Assembly: GCF_043226085.1 (NCBI RefSeq)
Contig: NZ_CP171225.1
Location: forward strand, 1,674,001-1,738,000
Direction: 5' to 3'
From: Amaricoccus sp003258405
GTDB taxonomy: Bacteria; Pseudomonadota; Alphaproteobacteria; Rhodobacterales; Rhodobacteraceae
Length of the DNA: 64,000 nt
Part shown: piece after piece, positions 33,745 through 40,495 of the stretch
How positions within the stretch are numbered: the stretch's first letter is position 1
How the letters are laid out: each line of letters starts with the position of its first letter
The notes under the pieces: generated by a model
Databases searched by the model: none
What the model was told of the DNA's origin: nothing
What the model saw: only the letters and a program-made list of their open reading frames with translations
Translations under genes and position numbers: made by a program

Positions 33745-34344
33745 ATGACCACGATCGACTATTACTATTTTCCCCTTTCGCCCTTCGCCTATCTTGCGGG
33801 GCTGAAGCTCGAGACAATTGCGGCCCGGCATGGCGCGGAGATCGCCTACCGCCCGGTCGAGCTCATGCGCATCTTCGCCGAGACCGGCACCGCGCCCCTT
33901 GCCGAGCGCCATGAGAGCCGCAAGGCCTACCGGCTCAGGGATCTCGCCCGCGTCGCGCGCTTCGAGGGCCTGCCGATCAACCTCCAGCCGCTCTATTTCC
34001 CGACCAACCCGGTGCCCGCCTCCGTCGCCCTCATCGCGGCATCGAAAGCCGGCGGCGGCGACCTCGGCCAGCTCGCGCATGGCTTCCTGAAGGCCGTCTG
34101 GGCCGAAGACCGTGACATCGCCGACGACGTGGTGGTCCGCGACTGCCTGACCGCGGCGGGCTTCGAGGCGGGCATTGCCGACAAGGGCATGCTCTCGGGT
34201 GTCGAGACGCTCCAGCGCAACACCGACGAAGCGCTTCGCCTCGGCGTCTTCGGCGCACCGACCTATGCGGTGGGCGACGAGCTTTTCTGGGGCCAGGACC
34301 GGCTCCCGCATCTCGAGGCCCATCTCGCGTCGCTCGGCGCCTGA
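33745..34344 (+). CDS. 2-hydroxychromene-2-carboxylate isomerase family protein (DsbA fold)
   Basis: A 199-residue thioredoxin-fold protein of the kappa-class GST/HCCA isomerase group. The start at 33745 gives MTTIDYYYFPLSPFAYLAGL with the family S-P-F/Y active-site serine at about residue 12. The middle reads LPINLQPLYFPTNPVPAS and the end FGAPTYAVGDELFWGQDRLP, both hallmark segments. Members isomerise hydroxychromene carboxylate in naphthalene catabolism with glutathione, but many have other GSH-dependent roles. It is followed after 8 bases by an alpha/beta hydrolase gene, with which it is probably co-transcribed. Substrate unknown. Confidence 0.88.
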   Translation: MTTIDYYYFPLSPFAYLAGLKLETIAARHGAEIAYRPVELMRIFAETGTAPLAERHESRKAYRLRDLARVARFEGLPINLQPLYFPTNPVPASVALIAASKAGGGDLGQLAHGFLKAVWAEDRDIADDVVVRDCLTAAGFEAGIADKGMLSGVETLQRNTDEALRLGVFGAPTYAVGDELFWGQDRLPHLEAHLASLGA

Positions 34345-34352
34345 GCCCGCCG

Positions 34353-35183
34353 ATGCCCAGTCTTGAATTCGGAGGCCGCACCCTCTCCTGGCGCGAGGCG
34401 GGCGAAGGGCCGCCCGCGCTCCTGCTCCATTGCAGCCTCGCCCATTCCGGTGCCTGGGCGGGTGTCATGGCCCGGCTCTCCACCCATCTCGCCATGCGCG
34501 CCCCCGACCTGCCCGGCCACGGCGCCACCACCCACGATCCGGCCGTTCCCACGCAGGACGAGGCGCTGGCCGACGCGCTCCGCCTCCTCGAGGGCCAGGC
34601 GCCCGCCCATGTGATCGGCCATTCCTTCGGCGGCACCGTGGCGCTCCGGCTCGCAGCGGAGCATCCCGGGCGCGTCGCCTCGCTCACACTGTTCGAGCCG
34701 GTGCAGTTCTCGCTCCTCGCCGAGACCGACCCGGAGGCCCATGCCCAGGAACGGCGCGATGCGGCCGAGGCGCTCGAGGCCGCGCTCGACGAGGATTGGG
34801 AAACCGCGGCGCGGGCCTTCCTCGACCGCTGGGGCACGCCCTGGGAAAGCCTGCCCACCGAACGCGCCGCCTCGATCATGAAGGCCCTGCCGCTCACGCT
34901 CGAAAGCAATCTCTGCCTGCTCGACCCGGCGGTGGCGCGAATTCACCCCGACGATCTCGGCCGCATCCGCTGCCCGGTGCTGCTGCTTGCCGGCGGCGCG
35001 TCCCCTCCGGTCGTCCGCCGGATCAATGCAGTCATCGCAGGCCGCATTCCCGGCGCGCGCAGCCTCAGCCTTCCGGGCGTCGATCACATGGGACCGATCA
35101 CCCATCCCGACCGTGTGGCGGACGCGATCCTCGACATGATCGCCCCCGGCTCCGTCCGGCACGCCCGCCCCTGCGGCGGCTGA
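34353..35183 (+). CDS. Alpha/beta hydrolase
   Basis: A 276-residue alpha/beta hydrolase. It has the oxyanion region PALLLHCSLAHSGAWAG, nucleophile elbow HVIGHSFGGTVALRLAAEHP with Ser about residue 91, and a candidate His in LPGVDHMGPITHPD near residue 249. The start is 8 bases after the isomerase stop, which indicates an operon. The family includes esterases, C-C bond hydrolases and haloperoxidase-like enzymes, and I cannot choose between them. The tail after IAPGSVRHARPCGG is short and Arg-rich. Confidence 0.85.
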   Translation: MPSLEFGGRTLSWREAGEGPPALLLHCSLAHSGAWAGVMARLSTHLAMRAPDLPGHGATTHDPAVPTQDEALADALRLLEGQAPAHVIGHSFGGTVALRLAAEHPGRVASLTLFEPVQFSLLAETDPEAHAQERRDAAEALEAALDEDWETAARAFLDRWGTPWESLPTERAASIMKALPLTLESNLCLLDPAVARIHPDDLGRIRCPVLLLAGGASPPVVRRINAVIAGRIPGARSLSLPGVDHMGPITHPDRVADAILDMIAPGSVRHARPCGG

Positions 35184-35199
35184 CCGGGCGCGAGCCCGG
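35184..35199. terminator. Short stem-loop between convergent genes
   Basis: CCGGGC (35184-35189), loop GCGA, GCCCGG (35194-35199), directly behind the hydrolase stop and 41 bases from the end of the convergent glsA gene. No T-run follows, so the call is moderate. Confidence 0.45.
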
Positions 35200-35240
35200 G
35201 ACGTTTCAGACAGGATCGCAACCCGAAACGGGCGCGCGCG

Positions 35241-36176
35241 CTATCCGAAGCTCGACCAGCCGGTAAAGCGGGCGAGCTGCTCGGCGGCGAAAGTGCCCAT
35301 CTGGGAATTGCCGTAGCCGTTGAGCCCCGGCGACCAGATTGCGATCGAAGCCCGCCGGGGAGCGATCAGCAGGATGCCACCCCCCACCCCGCTCTTGCCC
35401 GGCAGGCCGACGCGATAGGCGAAATCCCCCGACCCGTCGTAATGGCCGCAGGTCATCATCAGCGCATTGAGCCTCCGGGCATTCATCACCGAGAGGATCT
35501 TGGGCGCGCCGGGCAGACCGGCGATCACCCGTCCCGCCTGCGCGAGCTGCCGTGTCGTCATCTCGATCGCGCACTGATGGAAATAGGTCCCGAGCGTCAG
35601 CTCGGGCGGGTTCCTGAGATTGCCATAGGACTTGAGATAGTTCGCAAGCGCGATGTTGCGAAACCCGGTCTCGAGCTCCGAGCGCGCCACGGCCGGATCG
35701 ATGCGCACCGTCACATCCTCGCAGGCGCTCTGGAGGAAGGTCAGGATCTCGCTCAGCGCCGCCTTCGGCTCGCGCCCCTCCAGGAGGGCATCCGTCGTGA
35801 CGATGGCGCCGGCATTGATGAAGGGATTGCGCGGCTTGCCGCGCTCGAGCTCGAGCAGCAGGATCGAATCGAAGCGCGAGCCGGAGGGCTCCCGACCCAC
35901 CCGCTGCCAGATCTGCCCGCCCTGCCGCCCGAGCACGCAGGCCAGGGTGAAGACCTTGGAGACCGACTGGATCGAGAACGGCACCCGATCGGCCCCGGCC
36001 GACACCAGGGTGCCGTCGGCCAGAGCCACCGAAATCGCGAACTGCGCCGGATCAATGGCGGCAAGCTCCGGGATGTAGTCGGCCACCTTGCCCCAGTCGC
36101 CGCGCTCCAGGATCTCCGCGCTCAGCCGCTCGAGAAAGGCGGCAAGCGCCGCTGGATCGATCCGCTCGTCCTGCAT
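35241..36176 (-). CDS. glsA: Glutaminase
   Basis: A 311-residue beta-lactamase-fold glutaminase that hydrolyses glutamine to glutamate and ammonia. The start at 36176 (MQDERIDPAALAAFLERLSA) places the catalytic SIQSVSK (S-x-x-K) at about residue 66-72. Further family motifs are RNPFINAGAIVTTDALLEG, ETGFRNIALANYLKSYGNL, and GLPGKSGVGGGILLIAPRR. An upstream ATG at 36227 gives 17 extra residues without family character. It lies 75 bases downstream of the threonine aldolase gene on the same strand. Confidence 0.95.
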   Translation of the reverse strand: MQDERIDPAALAAFLERLSAEILERGDWGKVADYIPELAAIDPAQFAISVALADGTLVSAGADRVPFSIQSVSKVFTLACVLGRQGGQIWQRVGREPSGSRFDSILLLELERGKPRNPFINAGAIVTTDALLEGREPKAALSEILTFLQSACEDVTVRIDPAVARSELETGFRNIALANYLKSYGNLRNPPELTLGTYFHQCAIEMTTRQLAQAGRVIAGLPGAPKILSVMNARRLNALMMTCGHYDGSGDFAYRVGLPGKSGVGGGILLIAPRRASIAIWSPGLNGYGNSQMGTFAAEQLARFTGWSSFG

Positions 36177-36251
36177 CTGGTTCCCCGTTTCGACGGCCCG
36201 CGCGCCGCAACATGCCGCGCGCCCCACGTCTGCGCAACATGGCCCGCCGGA

Positions 36252-37307
36252 TCAGGCGCGGGCAAGCACCGCGAGCAGCGCCTCGACCTCTGTGGCCTCG
36301 GTGCTCCAGTCGCAGACCAGCCGCGCCGAAAGCGGCACCTCGCCCGGCCCCTCGAGGCTCTGATGCCCCGGCCAGAGGTAGTAGCGCGCGCCCGCCGCCT
36401 GCAGCGCCCGATGGCCGGCGCGCGGAAAGGCCGCGAAGACGGCATTGGCCTCAGCCGGATGATCGAGCCGGGCGCCGGGCAGCGCCGCGATCCCGGCGGC
36501 AAGGGCCGCGGCCCGCGCATTGGCCCGGCTGGCCAGCTCGAGCCAGAGCCCGTCCGAAAGCCAGGCCTCCATCTGCACGGCGAGATAGCGATGCTTGGAG
36601 AAGAGATGCCCACCCCGCTTGCGCCGGAGCTCGAATTCCCAGGCGCGCGCCGGGTCGAAGAAGATCACCGCCTCGACCCCCATCAGCCCGTTCTTCGTGC
36701 CCCCGAGGCAGAGCACATCGACACCCGCCTTCCAGGTGAGCTCCGCCGGGGTGCAGCCGAGCGAGACGAGCGCATTGGCAAACCGTGCCCCGTCCATGTG
36801 AACCGGCAGCCCGCGCGCCCTTGCAAGCCCTGCGAGCCGGGCCACGGCATCGGGGCTGTAGACCGCGCCGAGCTCCGTCGAATTGGTAAGCGAGAGCGCC
36901 CCGCGCTGGACATTGTGGACACCGGCCCGCGCGGTGAAGGCGATGGCCTGTTCAAGCGCGGCGGCGTCGATCCGGCCATGCGCACCGTCCAGAAGCGTGA
37001 GCTTGGCCCCGCCGGTGTAGAACTCGGGCGCGCCGCACTCGTCCTCCTCGATATGGGCGTTGCGGTGGCAGTAGACCGTCGCCCAGGGCGGGCAGAGACA
37101 GGCAAGCGCCAGCGCATTCGCCGACGTGCCGGTGCCGACGAGAAAGACCGCCGCCGCGGGCGCCTCGAAGATCTCGCGGAGCCGGGCCACCACCCGCGCC
37201 GTCGCCTCATCCCCGCCATAGGAACCGGCATGACCGGCGTTCGCACGCACGAGGGCGGCCATCACTTCGGGCGCCACCGGGGCGGCATTGTCCGAAACGA
37301 ACCACAT
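36252..37307 (-). CDS. Threonine aldolase-type PLP enzyme (beta-eliminating lyase family)
   Basis: A 351-residue PLP-dependent enzyme. It starts MWFVSDNAAPVAPEVMAALV, with N-A-G-H-A-x-S-Y-G-G-D-E following, and holds the PLP lysine in VLCLGGTKNGLMGVEAVIFF. HMDGARFANALVSLG carries the cofactor-ring aspartate and nearby arginine. It fits low-specificity L-threonine aldolases, which cleave threonine and allo-threonine to glycine and acetaldehyde. Its ATG overlaps the stop of the upstream YcgN-like gene by one base (TGATG), so translation is probably coupled. Confidence 0.9.
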   Translation of the reverse strand: MWFVSDNAAPVAPEVMAALVRANAGHAGSYGGDEATARVVARLREIFEAPAAAVFLVGTGTSANALALACLCPPWATVYCHRNAHIEEDECGAPEFYTGGAKLTLLDGAHGRIDAAALEQAIAFTARAGVHNVQRGALSLTNSTELGAVYSPDAVARLAGLARARGLPVHMDGARFANALVSLGCTPAELTWKAGVDVLCLGGTKNGLMGVEAVIFFDPARAWEFELRRKRGGHLFSKHRYLAVQMEAWLSDGLWLELASRANARAAALAAGIAALPGARLDHPAEANAVFAAFPRAGHRALQAAGARYYLWPGHQSLEGPGEVPLSARLVCDWSTEATEVEALLAVLARA

Positions 37308-37780
37308 CAGATCTCTTCCTCGATGATGAAATCGGACCAGTCTTCCTCGTCGACATCGTATTCCGAGCGCATCCGCCCGCGCAGCGAGATCCCCGCGGCA
37401 TGGACGCTCTCGCGGTCGCCGGAGATCAGGTGATGCCAGGCCTCAAGCCCCCGCCCCTCGTGGACGCGGCGATAGGCGCAGCTCGAGGGCAGCCACTCGG
37501 CGATCCGCTCGAAGTTCTCGAGGTTGAGGATGTTGCAATCCCGCACGAGCTGGCGGCGCAGCGCATAGTTGCCGCAGCGGCAGGTGCCGAGATCGAGCAG
37601 CCTGCAGGCGACGTCGGTATAGCTCACCTCACCCGTCTCGTCGTCCTCGAGCTTGATGAGGCAGCATTTCGCGCAACCGTCGCAGAGTGCCTCCCACTCG
37701 GCGCGGTTGAGATCCTCGAGCGCATGGCGCTCCCAGAAACGCGGCCGGAGCGCACCGGCATCCTTGCTGTCAGCTGTCAT
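37307..37780 (-). CDS. YcgN-type cysteine-cluster protein (UPF0260)
   Basis: A 157-residue cytoplasmic protein. The start at 37780 (MTADSKDAGALRPRFWERHA) is preferred over 37822. The conserved cysteine pattern is CDGCAKCCLIKLEDDETGE, TDVACRLLDLGTCRCGNY, RDCNIL and SSCAYRR, all typical of the UPF0260/YkgJ-like group, thought to bind a metal or Fe-S centre. The function is not established. It lies between the ArsR gene (38 bases upstream) and the aldolase gene, overlapping the latter by one base. Confidence 0.88.
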   Translation of the reverse strand: MTADSKDAGALRPRFWERHALEDLNRAEWEALCDGCAKCCLIKLEDDETGEVSYTDVACRLLDLGTCRCGNYALRRQLVRDCNILNLENFERIAEWLPSSCAYRRVHEGRGLEAWHHLISGDRESVHAAGISLRGRMRSEYDVDEEDWSDFIIEEEI

Positions 37781-37818
37781 GGGCAGAGGCCTTACACGGG
37801 CCGGCGCTTGCGCGCAAT

Positions 37819-38175
37819 TCACTGCGCATCCGGCCCGCCCCCCTCCGGCGCCGCGGCTCCGAGCAGCCCCTCGAGCCCGCCAAGCCGGGCGGCGATCACA
37901 TCGCGGCAGGGGCGGTAGAACACCCAGTTCTTGATCCGCCGCGAGGTGACAAGCCCCGCCTCGGCAAGGATCTGCATGTGCCCGGTGACCGTCGGCTGGC
38001 TCATGCCGATCTTCTCGGTGATGAAGCCGACGCAGACACCATCCTCCACCAGATCGCCGTCACGCTGCGGCGGAAAGTGCTGCCGCGGCGCAAGCAGCCA
38101 GGTGAGGATCAGCAGCCGGTGCCGGCTCGACACCGCCTTGAGGAAGGCGAGGATTGACTCGTCATCCGCATCCAT
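37819..38175 (-). CDS. ArsR-family transcriptional regulator
   Basis: A 118-residue winged-helix protein starting MDADDESILAFLKAVSSRHR, with DNA-binding region GFITEKIGMSQPTVTGHMQI followed by LAEAGLVTSRRIKNWVFYR. It has a single cysteine in VCVGFITEK and one in FYRPCRD, so classical metal-site motifs (ELCVCDL) are missing; it may sense a metabolite. It is divergent from a PhzF gene with 97 bases between, and an inverted repeat overlaps its start codon. It probably regulates PhzF and itself. Confidence 0.85.
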   Translation of the reverse strand: MDADDESILAFLKAVSSRHRLLILTWLLAPRQHFPPQRDGDLVEDGVCVGFITEKIGMSQPTVTGHMQILAEAGLVTSRRIKNWVFYRPCRDVIAARLGGLEGLLGAAAPEGGGPDAQ

Positions 38176-38193
38176 ATAGCCAGATACCTATAT
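38174..38193. promoter_or_regulatory. Candidate ArsR operator
   Basis: ATATAG (38174-38179) and CTATAT (38188-38193) form an inverted repeat with an 8-base centre that overlaps the ArsR start codon; TATAGTCTAT follows. The AT-rich dyad in a GC-rich context between divergent genes suggests an autoregulatory site. Confidence 0.4.
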
Positions 38194-38272
38194 AGTCTAT
38201 TTCCTAAACAGCCTAGCCGGGCCACCGCCGCAGGGAAAGTCGGTTTTGGCGCATGAGACGAAGGAGACCGGG

Positions 38273-39172
38273 ATGGTCCGCGACATCGCCTGCGAAATCT
38301 GGGACGTTTTCACCGATGTGGCCTTCGGCGGCAATCAGCTTGCCGTCGTGCCCGATGCCCGCGGCCTCGATACGGCAGGAATGCAGAGAATCGCCCGCGA
38401 GTTCGGTTACTCGGAATCGGTCTTCATGCTGCCCCCGGAGGCCGGCGGCACGATCCGGCTCCGCATCTTCACTCCCGGCCGCGAAATTCCTTTCGCCGGG
38501 CATCCGACGATCGGGGCGGCGATCAGCCTCGCGCGCGCAGGCACGGCCTTCGGCCACACGGTCTCCGCCGACCCCGTGATCGAGGAAGGCATCGGCCCGA
38601 TCACCTGCACCACGCTGCAACGCGATGGCCTCTGGCACGCGGCCTTCACCACCAATGCGCCCTTCGAGCGGCTCGGGGAATATGACCCCGCCGCGGTCGC
38701 CGCCTGCACGAACCTGCCCGCAACCGCCCTCTCGACCGCACGGCACGCGCCGGTGATGGCCTCCAAGGGGCTGCCCTTCGTCATTGCCGAAACGGCAAGC
38801 CGGGCCGATCTTGCCGCCGCCGCACCGGACCATGCGGCCTTCGCGGCGCTTCGCGACCGCCAGGGCGAGAGCTTTCTCTCCATTGCCCTTTATCATCGCG
38901 CAGCGGCGGGCGACGCCGCGCTCCGGGTCTTCGCTCCGCTCGATGACACTCACGAGGATCCGGCCACCGGCAGCGCGGCTGCGGCCCTTGCCGCCCTGCT
39001 CTGCGCCTGTGACGGCGCGCCGGTCGAGCTCACGATTTCGCAAGGGACCGAGATGGGCCGCCCGAGCCGCATCACCGCAGCGGCCGACTGCCCGGCGCCC
39101 GGCGCATCGCGAGTCCGAATCGGCGGCAGCGCCGTGCCCGTGCTCTCGGGGCATCTGCATTTTCCGGATTAA
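38273..39172 (+). CDS. PhzF-family isomerase-like protein
   Basis: A 299-residue member of the PhzF/diaminopimelate-epimerase-fold family. The start at 38273 follows GAAGGAGACCGGG. It reads EIWDVFTDVAFGGNQLAVVP, with the catalytic glutamate region FGYSESVFMLPPEAGGT, then RIFTPGREIPFAGHPTIGAA and HEDPATGSAAAALAALL, the usual P-A-T-G-S-A motif. PhzF isomerises an intermediate of phenazine synthesis, but most homologues are outside such clusters and have unknown substrates. No phenazine genes are nearby. It is divergent from the ArsR gene and ends before a strong hairpin. Confidence 0.9.
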   Translation: MVRDIACEIWDVFTDVAFGGNQLAVVPDARGLDTAGMQRIAREFGYSESVFMLPPEAGGTIRLRIFTPGREIPFAGHPTIGAAISLARAGTAFGHTVSADPVIEEGIGPITCTTLQRDGLWHAAFTTNAPFERLGEYDPAAVAACTNLPATALSTARHAPVMASKGLPFVIAETASRADLAAAAPDHAAFAALRDRQGESFLSIALYHRAAAGDAALRVFAPLDDTHEDPATGSAAAALAALLCACDGAPVELTISQGTEMGRPSRITAAADCPAPGASRVRIGGSAVPVLSGHLHFPD

Positions 39173-39213
39173 GGAAGGGCGCTGCCCGATGGCGGCGCGG
39201 GTGGATAAGACGG

Positions 39214-39241
39214 CAGGCGCCCCATCTCCCCGGGGCGCCTG
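39214..39241 (+). terminator. Stem-loop after the PhzF gene
   Basis: CAGGCGCCCC (39214-39223), eight-base loop, GGGGCGCCTG (39232-39241). A perfect 10-bp GC stem 41 bases after the PhzF stop and before the convergent RHH gene. Confidence 0.6.
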
Positions 39242-39331
39242 AACCCTGTCCGCTCATGCCGATCGAAGCAGGGCGCGGTCCATGTCCGGTCACTTTCCAG
39301 ACACAGGCCACGCCGGACGCGAATGCGCCTT

Positions 39332-39553
39332 CTATCCTTCGATCAGCGTCGCGCGCGAGGCGATTTCCTGGCGGTAATGCGCAACGTCGCGCGCGATGCT
39401 CCGCGTATCCGACAGGTGTCTGCGGTCGAGATACGTCCTTACCGCCGTTCGCACCATTTCGGACACGCAGGCGAACTCGCCGGATCTGAGCTCCGCCTCG
39501 ATGGCGGCGGCCTCCTCGTCCGAAACGTCAATCTTGAGGTTGAGATTCCTCAC
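39332..39553 (-). CDS. Ribbon-helix-helix protein, antitoxin-like (ParD/CopG)
   Basis: A 73-residue protein. The best start is a GTG at 39553 behind GGGAGGATGTC; the upstream continuation is not protein-like. It reads RNLNLKIDVSDEEAAAIEAE, then ELRSGEFACVSEMVRTAVRT, the beta strand followed by the two helices of an RHH DNA-binding domain. The tail RSIARDVAHYRQEIASRATL resembles toxin-binding tails of ParD-type antitoxins. No toxin (ParE, RelE) gene flanks it: the next genes are PhzF and an enoyl-CoA hydratase. It may be an orphan antitoxin or an independent regulator. Confidence 0.75.
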   Translation of the reverse strand: MRNLNLKIDVSDEEAAAIEAELRSGEFACVSEMVRTAVRTYLDRRHLSDTRSIARDVAHYRQEIASRATLIEG

Positions 39554-39707
39554 GACATCCTCCCTTTGTCGCGCGTGCGGCACTATACACCCGCGCCGAA
39601 GGCCCCGCAACGATCCCTGGTGGCGCGCACCCTCCACCGCCGTTTCGGGTTTCCAGCCCACCTCCGCGCCGCTATCGTCGCCCCGGCGGGCAAGGGAGCG
39701 GACGACC

Positions 39708-40484
39708 ATGAGTTACGAAACAATTCTCCTCGGGATCGCCGACGGAGTCGCGACCATCACCCTCAACCGCCCCGAGGAGATGAACGGCCTCAATGCCCAG
39801 ATGCGCCTCGAGATCACCCACGCGCTCCGCCATGCCCCCGAACGCGCCCGCGCCGTCGTGCTCACCGGAACGGGCGGCGCCTTCTGCGCCGGTCAGGATC
39901 TGGGCGATGCGCGCGGCGTGCCGGGCTCGGAGATCGAGCGCATCCTGCGCGAGGAATACGAACCCATGCTCCAAGCCCTCGCCGACTGCGCGGTGCCGAC
40001 GATCGCTGCCGTGAACGGCACCGCGGCGGGCGCGGGAGCCAGCCTCGCACTTTCCGCCGACATCGTGATCGCCAGCGAAAGCGCGCGCTTCATCGAGGCT
40101 TTCGCCCGGATCGGCCTCATCCCGGACGCGGGCGCCACCTACTGGCTGCCGCGTCAGATCGGCCTGCCGCGCGCGATGGGCGCGGCCCTCCTCGCGGAGC
40201 CGGTGAGCGCGCGTCAGGCCGAGGCCTGGGGCATGATCTGGCAGGCGGTGCCGGATGCGGAGTTCGATGCGGTGGTCCGCGCACGCGCCGCGACCCTCGC
40301 CGCCGGGCCCACCACCGCCTACCGCCTCATCCGCCAGGCGATGCATGCGAGCGCCTCCAACGATCTCGCCGCCCAGCTCGACCTCGAAGCCCGCCTTCAG
40401 GGCGAGGCCGCCGCCACCCGCGACTTCCGCGAAGGCGTGCTCGCCTTCCACGAAAAACGCCCGCCCCGCTACGAGGGCCGCTGA
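39708..40484 (+). CDS. Enoyl-CoA hydratase/isomerase (PaaG-like)
   Basis: A 258-residue crotonase. The start at 39708 follows AAGGGAGCGGACGACC. It has the oxyanion-hole segments AFCAGQDLGDARG and AAVNGTAAGAGASLALSADI, and the acidic active-site region FIEAFARIGLIPDAGATYWL. The phrase IPDAGATYWLPRQIG and the C-terminal RQAEAWGMI resemble PaaG of phenylacetate degradation, but no other paa gene is present. It is 11 bases upstream of glnE and may share transcription with it. Confidence 0.88.
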   Translation: MSYETILLGIADGVATITLNRPEEMNGLNAQMRLEITHALRHAPERARAVVLTGTGGAFCAGQDLGDARGVPGSEIERILREEYEPMLQALADCAVPTIAAVNGTAAGAGASLALSADIVIASESARFIEAFARIGLIPDAGATYWLPRQIGLPRAMGAALLAEPVSARQAEAWGMIWQAVPDAEFDAVVRARAATLAAGPTTAYRLIRQAMHASASNDLAAQLDLEARLQGEAAATRDFREGVLAFHEKRPPRYEGR

Positions 40485-40495
40485 GCGCCACCGCC

